64,000 bases of DNA, from assembly GCF_001483755.1 (NCBI RefSeq), contig NZ_LQBK01000040.1, positions 58,628-122,627 of the forward strand, written 5' to 3'. How positions within the stretch are numbered: the stretch's first letter is position 1; each line of letters starts with the position of its first letter. The notes below the pieces were generated by a model. That model was not told the DNA's origin. It saw only the letters and a program-made list of their open reading frames with translations, and made no database searches. The DNA comes from Kocuria rosea subsp. polaris (GTDB taxonomy: Bacteria > Actinomycetota > Actinomycetes > Actinomycetales > Micrococcaceae). The position numbers and the translations under genes were made by a program. Below, piece after piece: positions 24,209 through 33,449 of this stretch.

Positions 24209-25069
24209 ATGACCCGTGCTTCCCAGCGCCGCCGCGTGCACCGGTACACCGCCGACGGCGACGGCTCCGGTCGGGCGGACACCCTGGCCGGCGAGGAGCC
24301 CCTGGAGATCCGGCTCGACGGCAGGCCCTTCACCGTCACCATGCGCACGCCAGGCCACGACTTCGACCTCGTGGCGGGGTTCCTCGTCTCCGAGGGCGTG
24401 GTGCGCTCGCCGGCCGAGATCCTGCAGATGGACTACCGCAGCGGCGTCGGCCCGGACGGGCAGCGGACCTACAACGTGGTGGAGGTGCGGCTCGCCCCCG
24501 GCGTCGCACTGCCGGACACCTCCATGGAGCGGCACGTCTACACGTCGTCGTCGTGCGGAGTGTGCGGCACGGCGTCCATCGAGGCCGTCACCAAGGTCTC
24601 CACCCACGACCCGGCCGGGGACGCGGTCCGCCTGCCGGTGCCCGCGGTCCTGGCCCTGCCGGACCGGCTGCGCACCGGCCAGAGGCTGTTCGCCACGACC
24701 GGCGGTGTCCACGCCGCCGGTCTCTTCCGCTTCCCGGACGGTCCCGCCGCGCGCGACGGCGTCGCCGAGCCCGAGCTGCTGTGCGTGCGCGAGGACGTGG
24801 GGCGGCACAACGCCGTGGACAAGGCCGTGGGCTGGGCCCTGCGCGAGGGTCTCCTGCCCCTGCGCGGCACCGTCCTGCAGGTCTCCGGCCGCGCCTCGTT
24901 CGAACTGGTGCAGAAGGCGTACATGGCCGGGGTCCCCGCGCTCGCGGCCGTCTCGGCGCCGTCGGCCCTCGCCGTGGACCTCGCGGACCGCACGGGCGTC
25001 ACGCTGCTCGGCTTCAGCCGAGGGACGTCGTTCAACGCCTACGCCCACCGGGAGCGACTCCTCCCCTGA
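24209..25069 (+). CDS. fdhD: Formate dehydrogenase accessory sulfurtransferase FdhD
   Basis: FdhD passes sulfur from a cysteine desulfurase to the molybdenum cofactor of formate dehydrogenase. The 286-residue protein has the flexible active-site Cys loop SSSCGVCGTASIE near residue 115, EEPLEIRLDGRPFTVTMRTPGHDFDLVAGFL near the start, and CVREDVGRHNAVDKAVG near 205. ATG at 24209 follows GGAGGA by five bases. It is separated from nar/moa by some 15 kb but belongs to the same molybdoenzyme physiology; no formate dehydrogenase gene is in the window. Confidence 0.95.
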   Translation: MTRASQRRRVHRYTADGDGSGRADTLAGEEPLEIRLDGRPFTVTMRTPGHDFDLVAGFLVSEGVVRSPAEILQMDYRSGVGPDGQRTYNVVEVRLAPGVALPDTSMERHVYTSSSCGVCGTASIEAVTKVSTHDPAGDAVRLPVPAVLALPDRLRTGQRLFATTGGVHAAGLFRFPDGPAARDGVAEPELLCVREDVGRHNAVDKAVGWALREGLLPLRGTVLQVSGRASFELVQKAYMAGVPALAAVSAPSALAVDLADRTGVTLLGFSRGTSFNAYAHRERLLP

Positions 25070-25111
25070 GCCTGCCTCTCCCGAGTGCGCGGGGAGCGCC
25101 GCGGCGCTGGC

Positions 25112-25117
25112 TACGAT
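25112..25117 (+). promoter_or_regulatory. Candidate -10 for leaderless amidotransferase mRNA
   Basis: TACGAT ends six bases before the ATG at 25124, so the transcript would begin at the start codon. This supports ATG 25124 over the upstream GTG at 25085. Confidence 0.5.
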
Positions 25118-25123
25118 GGAGTC

Positions 25124-25858
25124 ATGAAGCCCTTCCTGCTGCTCGCGACCCGCGCCGAGGACGACGTGGCGGACGAGGAGTACGAGACCGTCCGCCGCTT
25201 CAGCGGCCTGCAGGAGAGCAGCCTCCACCGGGTCCGGCTGGAGGCCGGGCCCATGCCGCCGATCGACCTCGAGCGCTACTCCGGGGTCATCATCGGCGGG
25301 TCCCCGTTCAACTCCTCCGACCCGCCGCAGCTGAAGACCGAGGTGCAGCGGCGGGCCGAGTCCGAGATGCGGGACCTGCTCGACGAGGTGGTCGCCCGGG
25401 ACTTCCCCTTCCTCGGCGCCTGCTACGGGGTCGGCACCCTCGGCACGCACCAGGGCGCGGTCGTGGACCGCACCCGTGGCGAGGAGATCGGCGTCATCGA
25501 GGTCACCCTCACCGACGAGGGGCGGCGGGACCCGCTGCTCCGCGGGTTCCCGCCCACGTTCCACGGCTTCGTGGGGCACAAGGAGGGCACGCGGACCCTC
25601 GCGCCCGCCGCCGTCCTGCTGGCCACGGGCACGGGCTGCCCCGTCCAGATGTTCCGGATCAAGCAGAACCTCTACGCGACGCAGTTCCACCCCGAGCTCG
25701 ACGCCCCCGCGCTGCTGAACCGGATCGAGGCGTACAAGGAGCACGGCTACTTCCCGGCGGGCGCGGCCGAGCAGGTCAAGCACCGGATCCGCACGGGCCC
25801 GCGCGTGACGGAGCCCGAGAAGATCCTCGCCGCGTTCGTGGACCGCTACGCGCGCTGA
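25124..25858 (+). CDS. Class I glutamine amidotransferase-like protein
   Basis: A 244-residue GATase1-fold protein. The nucleophile Cys is in FLGACYGVGTLG near residue 102 and the catalytic His-Glu in TQFHPEL near 190; YSGVIIGGSPFNSSD matches the oxyanion region. It resembles stand-alone GMP-synthase-like amidotransferases that act as gamma-glutamyl hydrolases on small molecules. No synthetase partner is adjacent. Start ATG at 25124, with a -10-like box immediately upstream. Confidence 0.88.
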   Translation: MKPFLLLATRAEDDVADEEYETVRRFSGLQESSLHRVRLEAGPMPPIDLERYSGVIIGGSPFNSSDPPQLKTEVQRRAESEMRDLLDEVVARDFPFLGACYGVGTLGTHQGAVVDRTRGEEIGVIEVTLTDEGRRDPLLRGFPPTFHGFVGHKEGTRTLAPAAVLLATGTGCPVQMFRIKQNLYATQFHPELDAPALLNRIEAYKEHGYFPAGAAEQVKHRIRTGPRVTEPEKILAAFVDRYAR

Positions 25859-25935
25859 GCCCCTCGGGGGCCGGGGATCCCGGCCCCCGAACTGTCGCGT
25901 GTCCGGAAGGGCCGGCTGAGGATACCGTGGGAGGT

Positions 25936-27063
25936 ATGACCACGCGCGCCGCCCCCTGGAGGCAGGGGCCCCTCGACGACCTCCGCCCGAGCCCCGGTCC
26001 CCGCCTCCTGCCCTACCACCGGCTCGGCCACGCCGACCCCGAGCACCGGTGGTGGAAGCCGCTCGTGGAGCTGCTCCTCTTCGGGGCCTTCTACCTGGTG
26101 CTGACGATCGTCTTCGGCATCGTCTGGGCCGTGGGCCTCGTGGTCGTGCGCGGCGAGGAGGCCCTGGACGAGGTCTTCCTCGAGGCCACGGAGCTGGACA
26201 TCATGGACCCGGCGATCTTCTTCATGCTGTTCTTCTCCCTGGTCCTGATGATCCCGGCGCTCCTCGCAGCCCGGGCCATCATGGGCCCCCGGCCCATCGG
26301 GCTGCTGCTGTCGGTGACGGGGCGGCTGCGCTGGGGCTTCCTCGGCCGGTGCCTCCTCGTGGCCCTGGCGGTCTACGCGCTGGGTCACGCGGCCGCCCTC
26401 GTGGTGGAGTACCTGCTGGTCGGGACGCCGGCCGCCCCGCGGCCCGTGGCGGGCTTCTGGTGGCTGATCGCGATGATCGTGCTCGTGGTCCCGCTGCAGT
26501 GCGCCGCGGAGGAGCTCGTCTTCCGCGGCTACCTGCTGCAGACCGTGGGGCGGTGGCTGCGCCGGCCCGTGTTCGCGATCCTGCTGCCCGTGCCCCTGTT
26601 CACCTTCGGGCACCTCTACGACGCCTGGGGGCTGCTGGCGGTCGCGGTCATGGCGGTCGTCGCCGGGTGGCTGACCTGGCGCACCGGCGGGCTCGAGGCC
26701 GCGATCGCCCTGCACGTGGTCAACAACGTGGTCGCCACGCTCTTCGGGGCCCTCGGGCTGGCCGACCCCGACGCCGAGGAGTCCTCCTGGGTGGCTCTGG
26801 CCGTCTCCGCGGCCATGCAGGTGCTCTTCGCGTGGCTCGTGGTCCGTGCCGCGCGCCGGCACGGCGTCGAGGTGACCCGGACCGTGCACCCGCCGCGGCC
26901 GCCCCTCGCGCCCGGTCCCTGGCCCGGCCCCGGAGGGCACGCCGGGGCCGGATCCGGACGGCCCGGCCACGAGCCCGCGGCCTGGGTGTGCCCCGGCCCG
27001 CCGGCCTGCCCCGGCCACTGGGCGGAGCCGGCGCCCGGCCCCGCGCCCCGGTCCCTTTCGTAG
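25936..27063 (+). CDS. CPBP family intramembrane glutamic endopeptidase
   Basis: A 375-residue membrane protein with about eight hydrophobic segments. The Abi/CPBP motifs are in order: CAAEELVFRGYLLQ (EExxxR), FTFGHLYD and LHVVNNVVA, which together form the intramembrane catalytic site of Rce1-like proteases. The C-terminal 75 residues are Pro/Gly-rich and cytoplasmic, a low-complexity tail not typical of the family. TACCGT at 25923-25928 ends seven bases before the ATG. Function in bacteria is mostly unknown; maturation or self-immunity roles exist. Confidence 0.88.
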   Translation: MTTRAAPWRQGPLDDLRPSPGPRLLPYHRLGHADPEHRWWKPLVELLLFGAFYLVLTIVFGIVWAVGLVVVRGEEALDEVFLEATELDIMDPAIFFMLFFSLVLMIPALLAARAIMGPRPIGLLLSVTGRLRWGFLGRCLLVALAVYALGHAAALVVEYLLVGTPAAPRPVAGFWWLIAMIVLVVPLQCAAEELVFRGYLLQTVGRWLRRPVFAILLPVPLFTFGHLYDAWGLLAVAVMAVVAGWLTWRTGGLEAAIALHVVNNVVATLFGALGLADPDAEESSWVALAVSAAMQVLFAWLVVRAARRHGVEVTRTVHPPRPPLAPGPWPGPGGHAGAGSGRPGHEPAAWVCPGPPACPGHWAEPAPGPAPRSLS

Positions 27064-27066
27064 ACT
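27061..27066 (+). promoter_or_regulatory. Candidate -10 for leaderless aminopeptidase mRNA
   Basis: TAGACT ends six bases before the ATG at 27073. It lies over the stop of the preceding gene, so the aminopeptidase can be transcribed independently despite the nine-base gap. Confidence 0.45.
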
Positions 27067-27072
27067 GACCGC

Positions 27073-28392
27073 ATGGAACCCCGCACCGCAGCCGACCCCC
27101 GTTCCGCCGTCGAGGACCTCGGCCGCTACGTGATGGAGTCGCCGAGCTCCTTCCACGCCGCGCACGCCGCCGCCGCGCGACTGACGGAAGCGGGCTTCGT
27201 CCGCCTCGACGAGACGGAGGACTGGGCCCGGAACGGGGTCCGCGGGCGGCGCTACGTGCTCCGCGACGGGGCGGTCATCGCGTGGGCCACCCCCGCGGAG
27301 GTGCCGCCGGCGGCCGGTTTCCGGATCCTCGGCGCGCACACGGACTCGCCGGGGTTCAAGCTCAAGCCGAGGCCCACGAGCACGGCCCACACCTGGCACC
27401 AGGCGGGGGTCGAGACCTACGGCGGGGCACTGCTGAACTCGTGGCTGGACCGCGAGCTGCGCCTCGCGGGCCGGCTCGTGGTGCGGGGCGCGGACGGGGT
27501 CCCTGTGGAGCACCTGACCGCGACCGGACCCGTGGCCCGCATCCCGCAGCTCGCCATCCACCTGGACCGCGAGGCCAACAAGGGCCTGCAGCTCGACCGG
27601 CAGCAGCACGTGCAGCCCGTCTGGGGCGTGGGGCAGCCGGAGGACGCGGACGTCCTCGCGCTGCTGGCCGAGCACGCGGACGGCGGTCCCGTGGACCCCG
27701 CCCGGATCGTCGGCTACGACGTGGTGCTGGCGGACTCGCAGCGGCCCACCGTGTTCGGGCAGGGCGGGACCCTGTTCGCCTCCGGGCGGCTGGACAACCT
27801 GTCCTCCGTGCACGCCGGGCTGGGCGCCCTCGTCCGGGAGGCGGAGGCGGTGGAGCAGGGCCGGCACATCGCGGTGCTCGCCGCGTTCGACCACGAGGAG
27901 ATCGGCTCCCGCACCCGCTCCGGCGCCGCGGGGCCGTTCCTCGAGGACGTGCTGGTGCGCATCAACGAGGAGCTGGGCCGCACGGCCGCCGAGCACCGGC
28001 GCTCCCTGGCCGGCTCGGTGTGCCTGTCCGCGGACGCCGGGCACCTGGTGCACCCCAACTACCAGGGCCACCACGACCCCGTGAACCGGCCGGTGCCCGG
28101 GGCGGGTCCGCTGCTGAAGATCAACGCCGACCAGCACTACGCCACGGACGCGGTGGGCGCCGGGATCTGGGCCGAGGCCTGCGCGCGCGCCGGCGTGGGC
28201 TACCAGGAGTTCGTCTCCAACAACCGGGTGCCCTGCGGGTCCACGATCGGGCCCATCACCGCCGCCCGGCTGGGGGTGCGCACGATCGACGTCGGCATCG
28301 GCCTGCTGTCGATGCACTCCGCCCGGGAGCTGTGCCACGTGGACGACGTCGCGGCCCTGGGGGCCGTCGCAGGGGCCTTCTACACCACCTGA
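27073..28392 (+). CDS. apeB: M18 family aminopeptidase (aspartyl aminopeptidase type)
   Basis: A 439-residue cytosolic dizinc aminopeptidase that removes N-terminal residues, often acidic ones, as a dodecameric tetrahedral particle. Metal-binding segments are GAHTDSPGFKLKP near residue 90, RLDNLSSVHAGL near 240, AFDHEEIGS near 275 and INADQHYATD near 350; SMHSARELCHVDD near the end carries the last His. Length is normal for the family. Confidence 0.94.
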   Translation: MEPRTAADPRSAVEDLGRYVMESPSSFHAAHAAAARLTEAGFVRLDETEDWARNGVRGRRYVLRDGAVIAWATPAEVPPAAGFRILGAHTDSPGFKLKPRPTSTAHTWHQAGVETYGGALLNSWLDRELRLAGRLVVRGADGVPVEHLTATGPVARIPQLAIHLDREANKGLQLDRQQHVQPVWGVGQPEDADVLALLAEHADGGPVDPARIVGYDVVLADSQRPTVFGQGGTLFASGRLDNLSSVHAGLGALVREAEAVEQGRHIAVLAAFDHEEIGSRTRSGAAGPFLEDVLVRINEELGRTAAEHRRSLAGSVCLSADAGHLVHPNYQGHHDPVNRPVPGAGPLLKINADQHYATDAVGAGIWAEACARAGVGYQEFVSNNRVPCGSTIGPITAARLGVRTIDVGIGLLSMHSARELCHVDDVAALGAVAGAFYTT

Positions 28393-28436
28393 CGGGGCGC
28401 GCCGGGCCGCGGGAGGGTCCGGTGCCCGGACACGGA

Positions 28437-28480
28437 GAGGGGCCGTGGCCCGCCGGCGCTCCGGTGGGACACGGCCCCTC
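28437..28480. terminator. Bidirectional terminator between apeB and gap
   Basis: Perfect 11-bp stem GAGGGGCCGTG (28437-28447) with CACGGCCCCTC (28470-28480) between two converging genes, with a GC-rich 22-base loop that can itself pair. No T-run on either strand. Confidence 0.65.
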
Positions 28481-28495
28481 GTGGCCGGACCGGGC

Positions 28496-29947
28496 TCAGC
28501 CGGCGACGGCGCCGACCGCGACCCGCTCGGCCGGGAACTGCGGCATGGCGATGTCGGCCATCCGGGCCAGCACCCGCACGACCTGGCAGGAGTAGCCGAA
28601 CTCGTTGTCGTACCAGACGTAGAGCACCAGCGAGCTGCCGTTGACGATCGTCGCGAGACCGTCGACGACGCCCGCGCGGCGGGAGCCCACGAAGTCGGTG
28701 GACACGATCTCGGGGGAGTCGGTGTAGTCGATCTGCTTGCGCAGGGACGAGTTCAGCGAGATGTCCTTCAGGTACTGGTTGACCGCGTCCTCGGACTCCG
28801 GGGCCCGCTCGAGCTGCAGGTTCAGGATGGCCATGGACACGTCCGGGGTGGGGACGCGGATCGCGTTGCCCGTCAGCTTCCCGGCCATCTCCGGCAGGGC
28901 CTTGGCCACGGCCTTCGCCGCGCCGGTCTCGGTGATGACCATGTTCAGGGCGGCGGAGCGGCCCCGGCGGTCGCCCTTGTGCCAGTTGTCGATGAGGTTC
29001 TGGTCGTTGGTGTAGGAGTGCACCGTCTCGACGTGGCCCTGTGCGATGCCGTACTTGTCGTGGAGGACCTTCACGACCGGGGTGATCGCGTTGGTGGTGC
29101 AGGACGCCGCGGAGAGGATGGTGTCCTCCGGAGTGATGACGTCGTCGTTGACCCCGCACACGATGTTCTTCAGGTCGCCCTTGCCCGGCGCCGTGAGCAG
29201 CACCTTGGCCACGCCCTTGGACTGCAGGTGCTTGGACAGGCCGGCCTCGTCGCGCCACACGCCCGTGTTGTCCACGACGATCGCGTTGTCGATGCCGTGC
29301 GCGGTGTAGTCGATCTCCGTGGGGTCGTTCGCGTAGATGAACTTGATGGCCACCCCGTTGGCCGTGATGACGTCGTTCTCCTCGTCGACGTGGATGGTCC
29401 CGTCGAACTTGCCGTGCACCGAGTCGCGGCGCAGCAGGGAGGCGCGCTTGACCAGGTCGTTGCCCGGCTTCTTGCGCACCACGACGGCGCGCAGGTTCAG
29501 GCCGGTGCCGTCGTTGCGGTTGATCAGGATGCGGGCGAGCAGGCGGCCGATGCGGCCGAACCCGTAGAGCACCACGTCCTGGGCCTCCGGGGAGTTCTGG
29601 GCCCTGCGGTCCACCACGGGGGCGAGCTCCTCGCGCAGGAACGCCTCGAGGTCCTGGTCCGACTCCTGGGCGAGCCGGTTGAGCTTGCCGAGGTCCACCG
29701 CGCAGGTGCCCAGGTTCAGCCGGGACAGGGTCTCGAGCAGGCGGGTCGTGTCCTCCAGGGGCAGCTCCTCGCCGTCGATGCGGCGGGCGAAGCGGTGCGC
29801 CTTGATGATCTGGGTGACGGACTTGTGCACCAGGGAGCGGCCGTAGACCGTCGGCACGACCTTGTTCTCGCGGTGCAGACGTCCGACCAGGGGGACGATG
29901 CTCTCCGCGAGTGCCTCGCGGTCGGCCCAGCTTTCAGGAGTGCTCAA
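28496..29947 (-). CDS. gap: Glyceraldehyde-3-phosphate dehydrogenase, large form
   Basis: A 483-residue enzyme, about 150 residues longer than classical GAPDH. The extra N-terminal domain (about 1-125) is helical. The NAD loop YGFGRIGRLLARIL begins near residue 131, the catalytic Cys is in SAASCTTNAITP near 295, and WYDNEFGYSCQVVR is near the C-terminus. The start is TTG at 29947 (LSTPESWADREA), preceded by GAGGAAGAGAG; homologues begin the same way. The longer frame to 30073 runs into spacer. This large form occurs in Micrococcales and other Actinobacteria and may be the gluconeogenic or NADP-using partner of a standard GAPDH. Confidence 0.92.
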   Translation of the reverse strand: MSTPESWADREALAESIVPLVGRLHRENKVVPTVYGRSLVHKSVTQIIKAHRFARRIDGEELPLEDTTRLLETLSRLNLGTCAVDLGKLNRLAQESDQDLEAFLREELAPVVDRRAQNSPEAQDVVLYGFGRIGRLLARILINRNDGTGLNLRAVVVRKKPGNDLVKRASLLRRDSVHGKFDGTIHVDEENDVITANGVAIKFIYANDPTEIDYTAHGIDNAIVVDNTGVWRDEAGLSKHLQSKGVAKVLLTAPGKGDLKNIVCGVNDDVITPEDTILSAASCTTNAITPVVKVLHDKYGIAQGHVETVHSYTNDQNLIDNWHKGDRRGRSAALNMVITETGAAKAVAKALPEMAGKLTGNAIRVPTPDVSMAILNLQLERAPESEDAVNQYLKDISLNSSLRKQIDYTDSPEIVSTDFVGSRRAGVVDGLATIVNGSSLVLYVWYDNEFGYSCQVVRVLARMADIAMPQFPAERVAVGAVAG

Positions 29948-30147
29948 GAATGACTCTCTTCCTCGGCCGGGGACGTCATCGTGTCCGGCCGTGACGTGCC
30001 GCGCCTCGTTGCGCGGTCGGATGCTCGCGCCGCTGCGGTTCGCACAGGGCGCCGCCCTCCATCCTAAGCGCACGGGCGCGCGCGCGAGGCCTCTGTGACA
30101 CGTCCGCCGGGCCCCTCCGGGGCCGGGGCGGCGGGACCGGCGGGTGC

Positions 30148-30153
30148 TACCGT
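30148..30153 (+). promoter_or_regulatory. Candidate -10 for leaderless sugar kinase mRNA
   Basis: TACCGT ends six bases before the ATG at 30160, again placing transcription start at the start codon. Confidence 0.45.
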
Positions 30154-30159
30154 GAGGGC

Positions 30160-31089
30160 ATGCTGACGGTGATCGGTGAAGCGCTCGTTGACGTGGTCTC
30201 GAAGCACGGCCAGGAGCCCCGCGCGCACGCCGGGGGGAGCCCCATGAACGTGGCCGTGGGCCTGGCCCGGCTCGGCCACGAGGTCCAGTTCCTCGGCCGC
30301 TACGGCGAGGACGAGTACGGCACGCAGGTCGAGGCGCACCTGCGGGACAACGGCGTCCTGCTGCCCTTCGGCGCCGACGCGCGGCCCACGTCCGTGGCGG
30401 AGGCCGTCATCGGGGACGACGGCGCCGCGACCTACGACTTCCAGCTGGACTGGTCCCTGGACCTCTCGGACGAGCAGCTGGGCGAACTGCTGCGGGACAC
30501 GACCCTGCTGCACGTGGGGTCGATCGGGGCGATGCTCGAGCCCGGCGCCTCGAAGGTCCTGCACGCCGTGGAGCAGGCCCACCGCTCGGCCCTGATCTCC
30601 TACGACCCCAACTGCCGGCCGTCCATCATCCCCGACTCCTCGGAGGCGCGGGCCCGCGCCGAGCAGCTCGTGGCCCTCGCCGACGTCGTGAAGGCCTCGG
30701 ACGAGGACCTCCTGTGGCTCTACCCGCACCGCAGCGTCGAGGAGAGCGCCGGCGCCTGGCTCAAGGCCGGCGCGGAGCTCGTCGTCGTCACCCGGGGACC
30801 CCTGGGGCCCTGGGCCCGCACCCGGGCCACCGGCCCGGCCGGGGTGCAGGTGCCCGCCGCCCGCACCACCGTGGTGGACACGGTGGGAGCCGGCGACTCC
30901 TTCATGGCTGCGCTGCTGTCCTGGCTCACCTACCACGGCTACACGGGCGCCCGGGCCCGCGAGCGGATCGACAACCTGGACCAGGAACAGGTCGGCGAGC
31001 TGCTGCGCCACGCCGCCTCGGCGGCCGGCGTCACGGTCTCCCGGGCCGGCGCCGACCTGCCCCGCCGGGACGAGCTGCCCGCACCCTGA
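30160..31089 (+). CDS. PfkB-family carbohydrate kinase (fructokinase-like)
   Basis: A 309-residue ribokinase-fold kinase that phosphorylates a sugar or sugar-like substrate with ATP. The first signature is [17 protein letters not shown] near residue 23; the anion-hole and catalytic base are in [19 protein letters not shown] near 240. [14 protein letters not shown] is typical of fructokinase-like members. It is followed after 58 bases by the YbhB-like gene. The true sugar is not determinable by eye. Confidence 0.88.
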   Translation: MLTVIGEALVDVVSKHGQEPRAHAGGSPMNVAVGLARLGHEVQFLGRYGEDEYGTQVEAHLRDNGVLLPFGADARPTSVAEAVIGDDGAATYDFQLDWSLDLSDEQLGELLRDTTLLHVGSIGAMLEPGASKVLHAVEQAHRSALISYDPNCRPSIIPDSSEARARAEQLVALADVVKASDEDLLWLYPHRSVEESAGAWLKAGAELVVVTRGPLGPWARTRATGPAGVQVPAARTTVVDTVGAGDSFMAALLSWLTYHGYTGARARERIDNLDQEQVGELLRHAASAAGVTVSRAGADLPRRDELPAP

Positions 31090-31147
31090 CCGGCCCTCGG
31101 CCGACCCCCGACCCGATCCCGACCCGACCCCGACCGAAGGAGAGCCC

Positions 31148-31666
31148 GTGCTCGACCGCGATCCGTACGCAGACCTGCCCGACCTGCCGAGCTTCACCCT
31201 CACCTCCGAGGACATCACCGACGGCGGGCCGCTCGCCCCGGCCCAGCTCTCGGGCATCATGGGCGCCGGCGGCGAGGACGTGTCCCCGCAGCTGAGCTGG
31301 TCCGGGGCCCCGGAGGGCACCAGGAGCTACGTGGTCACGGTCTTCGACCCGGACGCCCCCACCCCCAGCGGCTTCTGGCACTGGTGCCTGTCCAACATCC
31401 CCGCCGACGTCACCTCGCTCGAGCGCGGCGCGGCCTCCCGTCCGCCGGCCGGGGCGGTCAAGCACCGCAACGACGGCGGCACCGACGAGTACGTGGGGGC
31501 CGCCCCGCCCCCCGGCCACGGGCCGCACCGCTACGTGGTGTGCGTGACCGCGGTGGGGGAGGAGCGGATCGACGTCGACGAGAGCGCCAGTCCCGCGGTG
31601 GTCAACTTCCAGCTGTTCAGCTCCGGGATCGCCCGAGCCTGCCTCACCGGGACGCACGAGGCATAG
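31148..31666 (+). CDS. YbhB/YbcL family Raf-kinase-inhibitor-like protein
   Basis: A 172-residue cytosolic PEBP-fold protein. The ligand-pocket strands show [28 protein letters not shown] and [13 protein letters not shown], and the C-terminal half has [15 protein letters not shown]. The usual pocket HD residues appear as [17 protein letters not shown] at 31148 follows GAAGGAGAGCCC. Bacterial members bind phosphorylated ligands, but no physiological role is established. Confidence 0.9.
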   Translation: MLDRDPYADLPDLPSFTLTSEDITDGGPLAPAQLSGIMGAGGEDVSPQLSWSGAPEGTRSYVVTVFDPDAPTPSGFWHWCLSNIPADVTSLERGAASRPPAGAVKHRNDGGTDEYVGAAPPPGHGPHRYVVCVTAVGEERIDVDESASPAVVNFQLFSSGIARACLTGTHEA

Positions 31667-31692
31667 GTGGCGGAAGAGGTGGCAGCGCACCC

Positions 31693-32574
31693 GTGAGCCC
31701 GACTCCGGAGGTCCCCGGGGCGGCGGCGCCGATCCGGATGATCGCCAGCGACCTCGACGGCACCGTCCTGGGGCACGACTTCCGCTTCCGCCCCCGCACC
31801 GTCGACGCGATCCGGGCCGCCCAGGACAGCGGGATCCACGTGGTGTTCGTGACGGGCCGGCCCATGCGCTGGCTCGACCCGCTGCGCGAGCAGCTCGGCC
31901 ACGAGGGCGTGGTGATCTGCTCGAACGGCGCGGTGGTCTACGACCTGCGGGCCGACCTCGTGGTGGAGTCGAGCCTGTTCCCGGCCCGGGACGCGTTCGC
32001 GGTGATGGACGAGGTCGCGGCCCGGCACCCCGGCACGCTGTTCGCGGCGGAGACGCTCGAGGGCGTGTTCACGGACCGCGGCTGGGCCCGCACCGACCGG
32101 ATGGAGATCGGCGCCCCCCTGGTGGGGGCGCTGCGGGAGCGGGTGCCTGAGGACCAGGGGCTCGTGAAGTTCCTGGCCAAGCTGGACACCGCCGACCCGC
32201 AGGAGTACTTCCGCGCGCTCGCCGGGATCGTGGCGGGCAGACTGTCCGTGACGCACTCCGTGGCGGCCGCCCCGCTCGTGGAGATGGGGCAGAAGGGGCT
32301 CACCAAGGCCCGCACCCTCGAGCAGTACGCGGCCGAGCGCGGGATCGGCCCGCACGAGGTGATGGCCTTCGGCGACATGCCCAACGACCTCGAGATGCTC
32401 ACGTGGGCCGCCCACGGGTACGCGATGGCCGGCGGGCACCCCGCGGTGGCCCGCGCGGTCGGCCGCACGGCCCCGCCCTTCGAGGAGGACGGGGTGGCCC
32501 AGGTGATCGAGGCGCTGCTGCGCCGGGGGCGCCCCGGTGCGTCATGGGCGGGACAAACCGCTACCGCGGGGTAA
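31693..32574 (+). CDS. HAD-superfamily IIB (Cof-like) phosphatase
   Basis: A 293-residue sugar-phosphate or nucleotide phosphatase. Motif I is MIASDLDGTVLGHDF with the nucleophile Asp near residue 22, motif II is VFVTGRPMRW, motif III includes the Lys in MGQKGLTKARTLEQYA, and motif IV is FGDMPNDLEML. A C2-type cap domain fills the middle. GTG at 31693 is the only start in frame near motif I. Physiological substrate unknown. Confidence 0.88.
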   Translation: MSPTPEVPGAAAPIRMIASDLDGTVLGHDFRFRPRTVDAIRAAQDSGIHVVFVTGRPMRWLDPLREQLGHEGVVICSNGAVVYDLRADLVVESSLFPARDAFAVMDEVAARHPGTLFAAETLEGVFTDRGWARTDRMEIGAPLVGALRERVPEDQGLVKFLAKLDTADPQEYFRALAGIVAGRLSVTHSVAAAPLVEMGQKGLTKARTLEQYAAERGIGPHEVMAFGDMPNDLEMLTWAAHGYAMAGGHPAVARAVGRTAPPFEEDGVAQVIEALLRRGRPGASWAGQTATAG

Positions 32575-32584
32575 CAATAGGGGG

Positions 32585-33409
32585 GTGACCCCTCCAGCGC
32601 ACCGGCGCGGCCGTCCCGCGGCCCTGGCCCACCGCGGCTTCTGCCGCGACGGGGCCGAGAACACCCTCGACGCGTTCCGTGCGGCCCGGGACCTCGGCTA
32701 CGAGTGGATCGAGACGGACGTCAACACGACGGCCGACGGCGTGGTCCTGTCCTTCCACGACGAGACCCTGGACCGCGTCACCGGCGGCAGCGGGAAGGTC
32801 TCCGCGCTGACCTGGGAGCAGATCAGCACCCAGCGCGTGGCCGGCGCCGGGCGCATCCCACGGTTCGCGGACCTGCTGACGGAGTTCCCCGGGCTGAGGT
32901 TCAACGTGGACGTCAAGGACGAGGCGTCCGTGACGGCCCTGCCGGCCCTGCTCCACGAGCTCGGGGCCGCGGACCGGGTGCGGGTGACGTCCTTCTCCGA
33001 GAGCCGGCGGCGGCGCACGCTGCGGCGGATCCGCGAGCTCGACGGCCGGAGCGTGCCCACGTCCTCCGGCAAGGAGGGGATGCGCCTGCTGCTCGTGTGC
33101 TCGTGGCTGGGCGGGCCCAGCTGGCGGCTCGTCCGGCGGGTGGCCGCCCGCTGGATCGAGCCGTTCGACACCGTGCAGATCCCCCGCCGGTACCGGATGC
33201 GGGGCGGGGTGGAGGTCCAGCTCGTGACGCCCCGGTTCGTGCGCTTCGCCCACCGGCACGGCATCGACGTGCACGTGTGGACCGTCAACGAGACCGCCGA
33301 GATGGCGGAGCTGCTCGAGCTCGGGGTCGACGGGATCGTCACCGACCGGGCGGACCGGCTCGCCGCGCTGCTGGCGGAGCGGGGGCAGTGGCCGCCCACC
33401 GGCGTGTGA
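32585..33409 (+). CDS. glpQ: Glycerophosphodiester phosphodiesterase
   Basis: A 274-residue cytoplasmic TIM-barrel enzyme that splits glycerophosphodiesters to glycerol-3-phosphate and an alcohol. The N-terminal catalytic set is ALAHRGFCRDGAENTLDAF and WIETDVNTTADGVVLSFHDETLDR, with the two catalytic His and metal Glu/Asp. The C-terminal VHVWTVNETAEMAELLELGVDGIVTDRAD is diagnostic. GTG at 32585 is ten bases after the previous stop. There is no signal peptide, so the substrate is intracellular. Confidence 0.92.
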   Translation: MTPPAHRRGRPAALAHRGFCRDGAENTLDAFRAARDLGYEWIETDVNTTADGVVLSFHDETLDRVTGGSGKVSALTWEQISTQRVAGAGRIPRFADLLTEFPGLRFNVDVKDEASVTALPALLHELGAADRVRVTSFSESRRRRTLRRIRELDGRSVPTSSGKEGMRLLLVCSWLGGPSWRLVRRVAARWIEPFDTVQIPRRYRMRGGVEVQLVTPRFVRFAHRHGIDVHVWTVNETAEMAELLELGVDGIVTDRADRLAALLAERGQWPPTGV

Positions 33410-33449
33410 GCCATGACACGGCGGTCCGGCCCGTGGCAGGCTGGGGACC

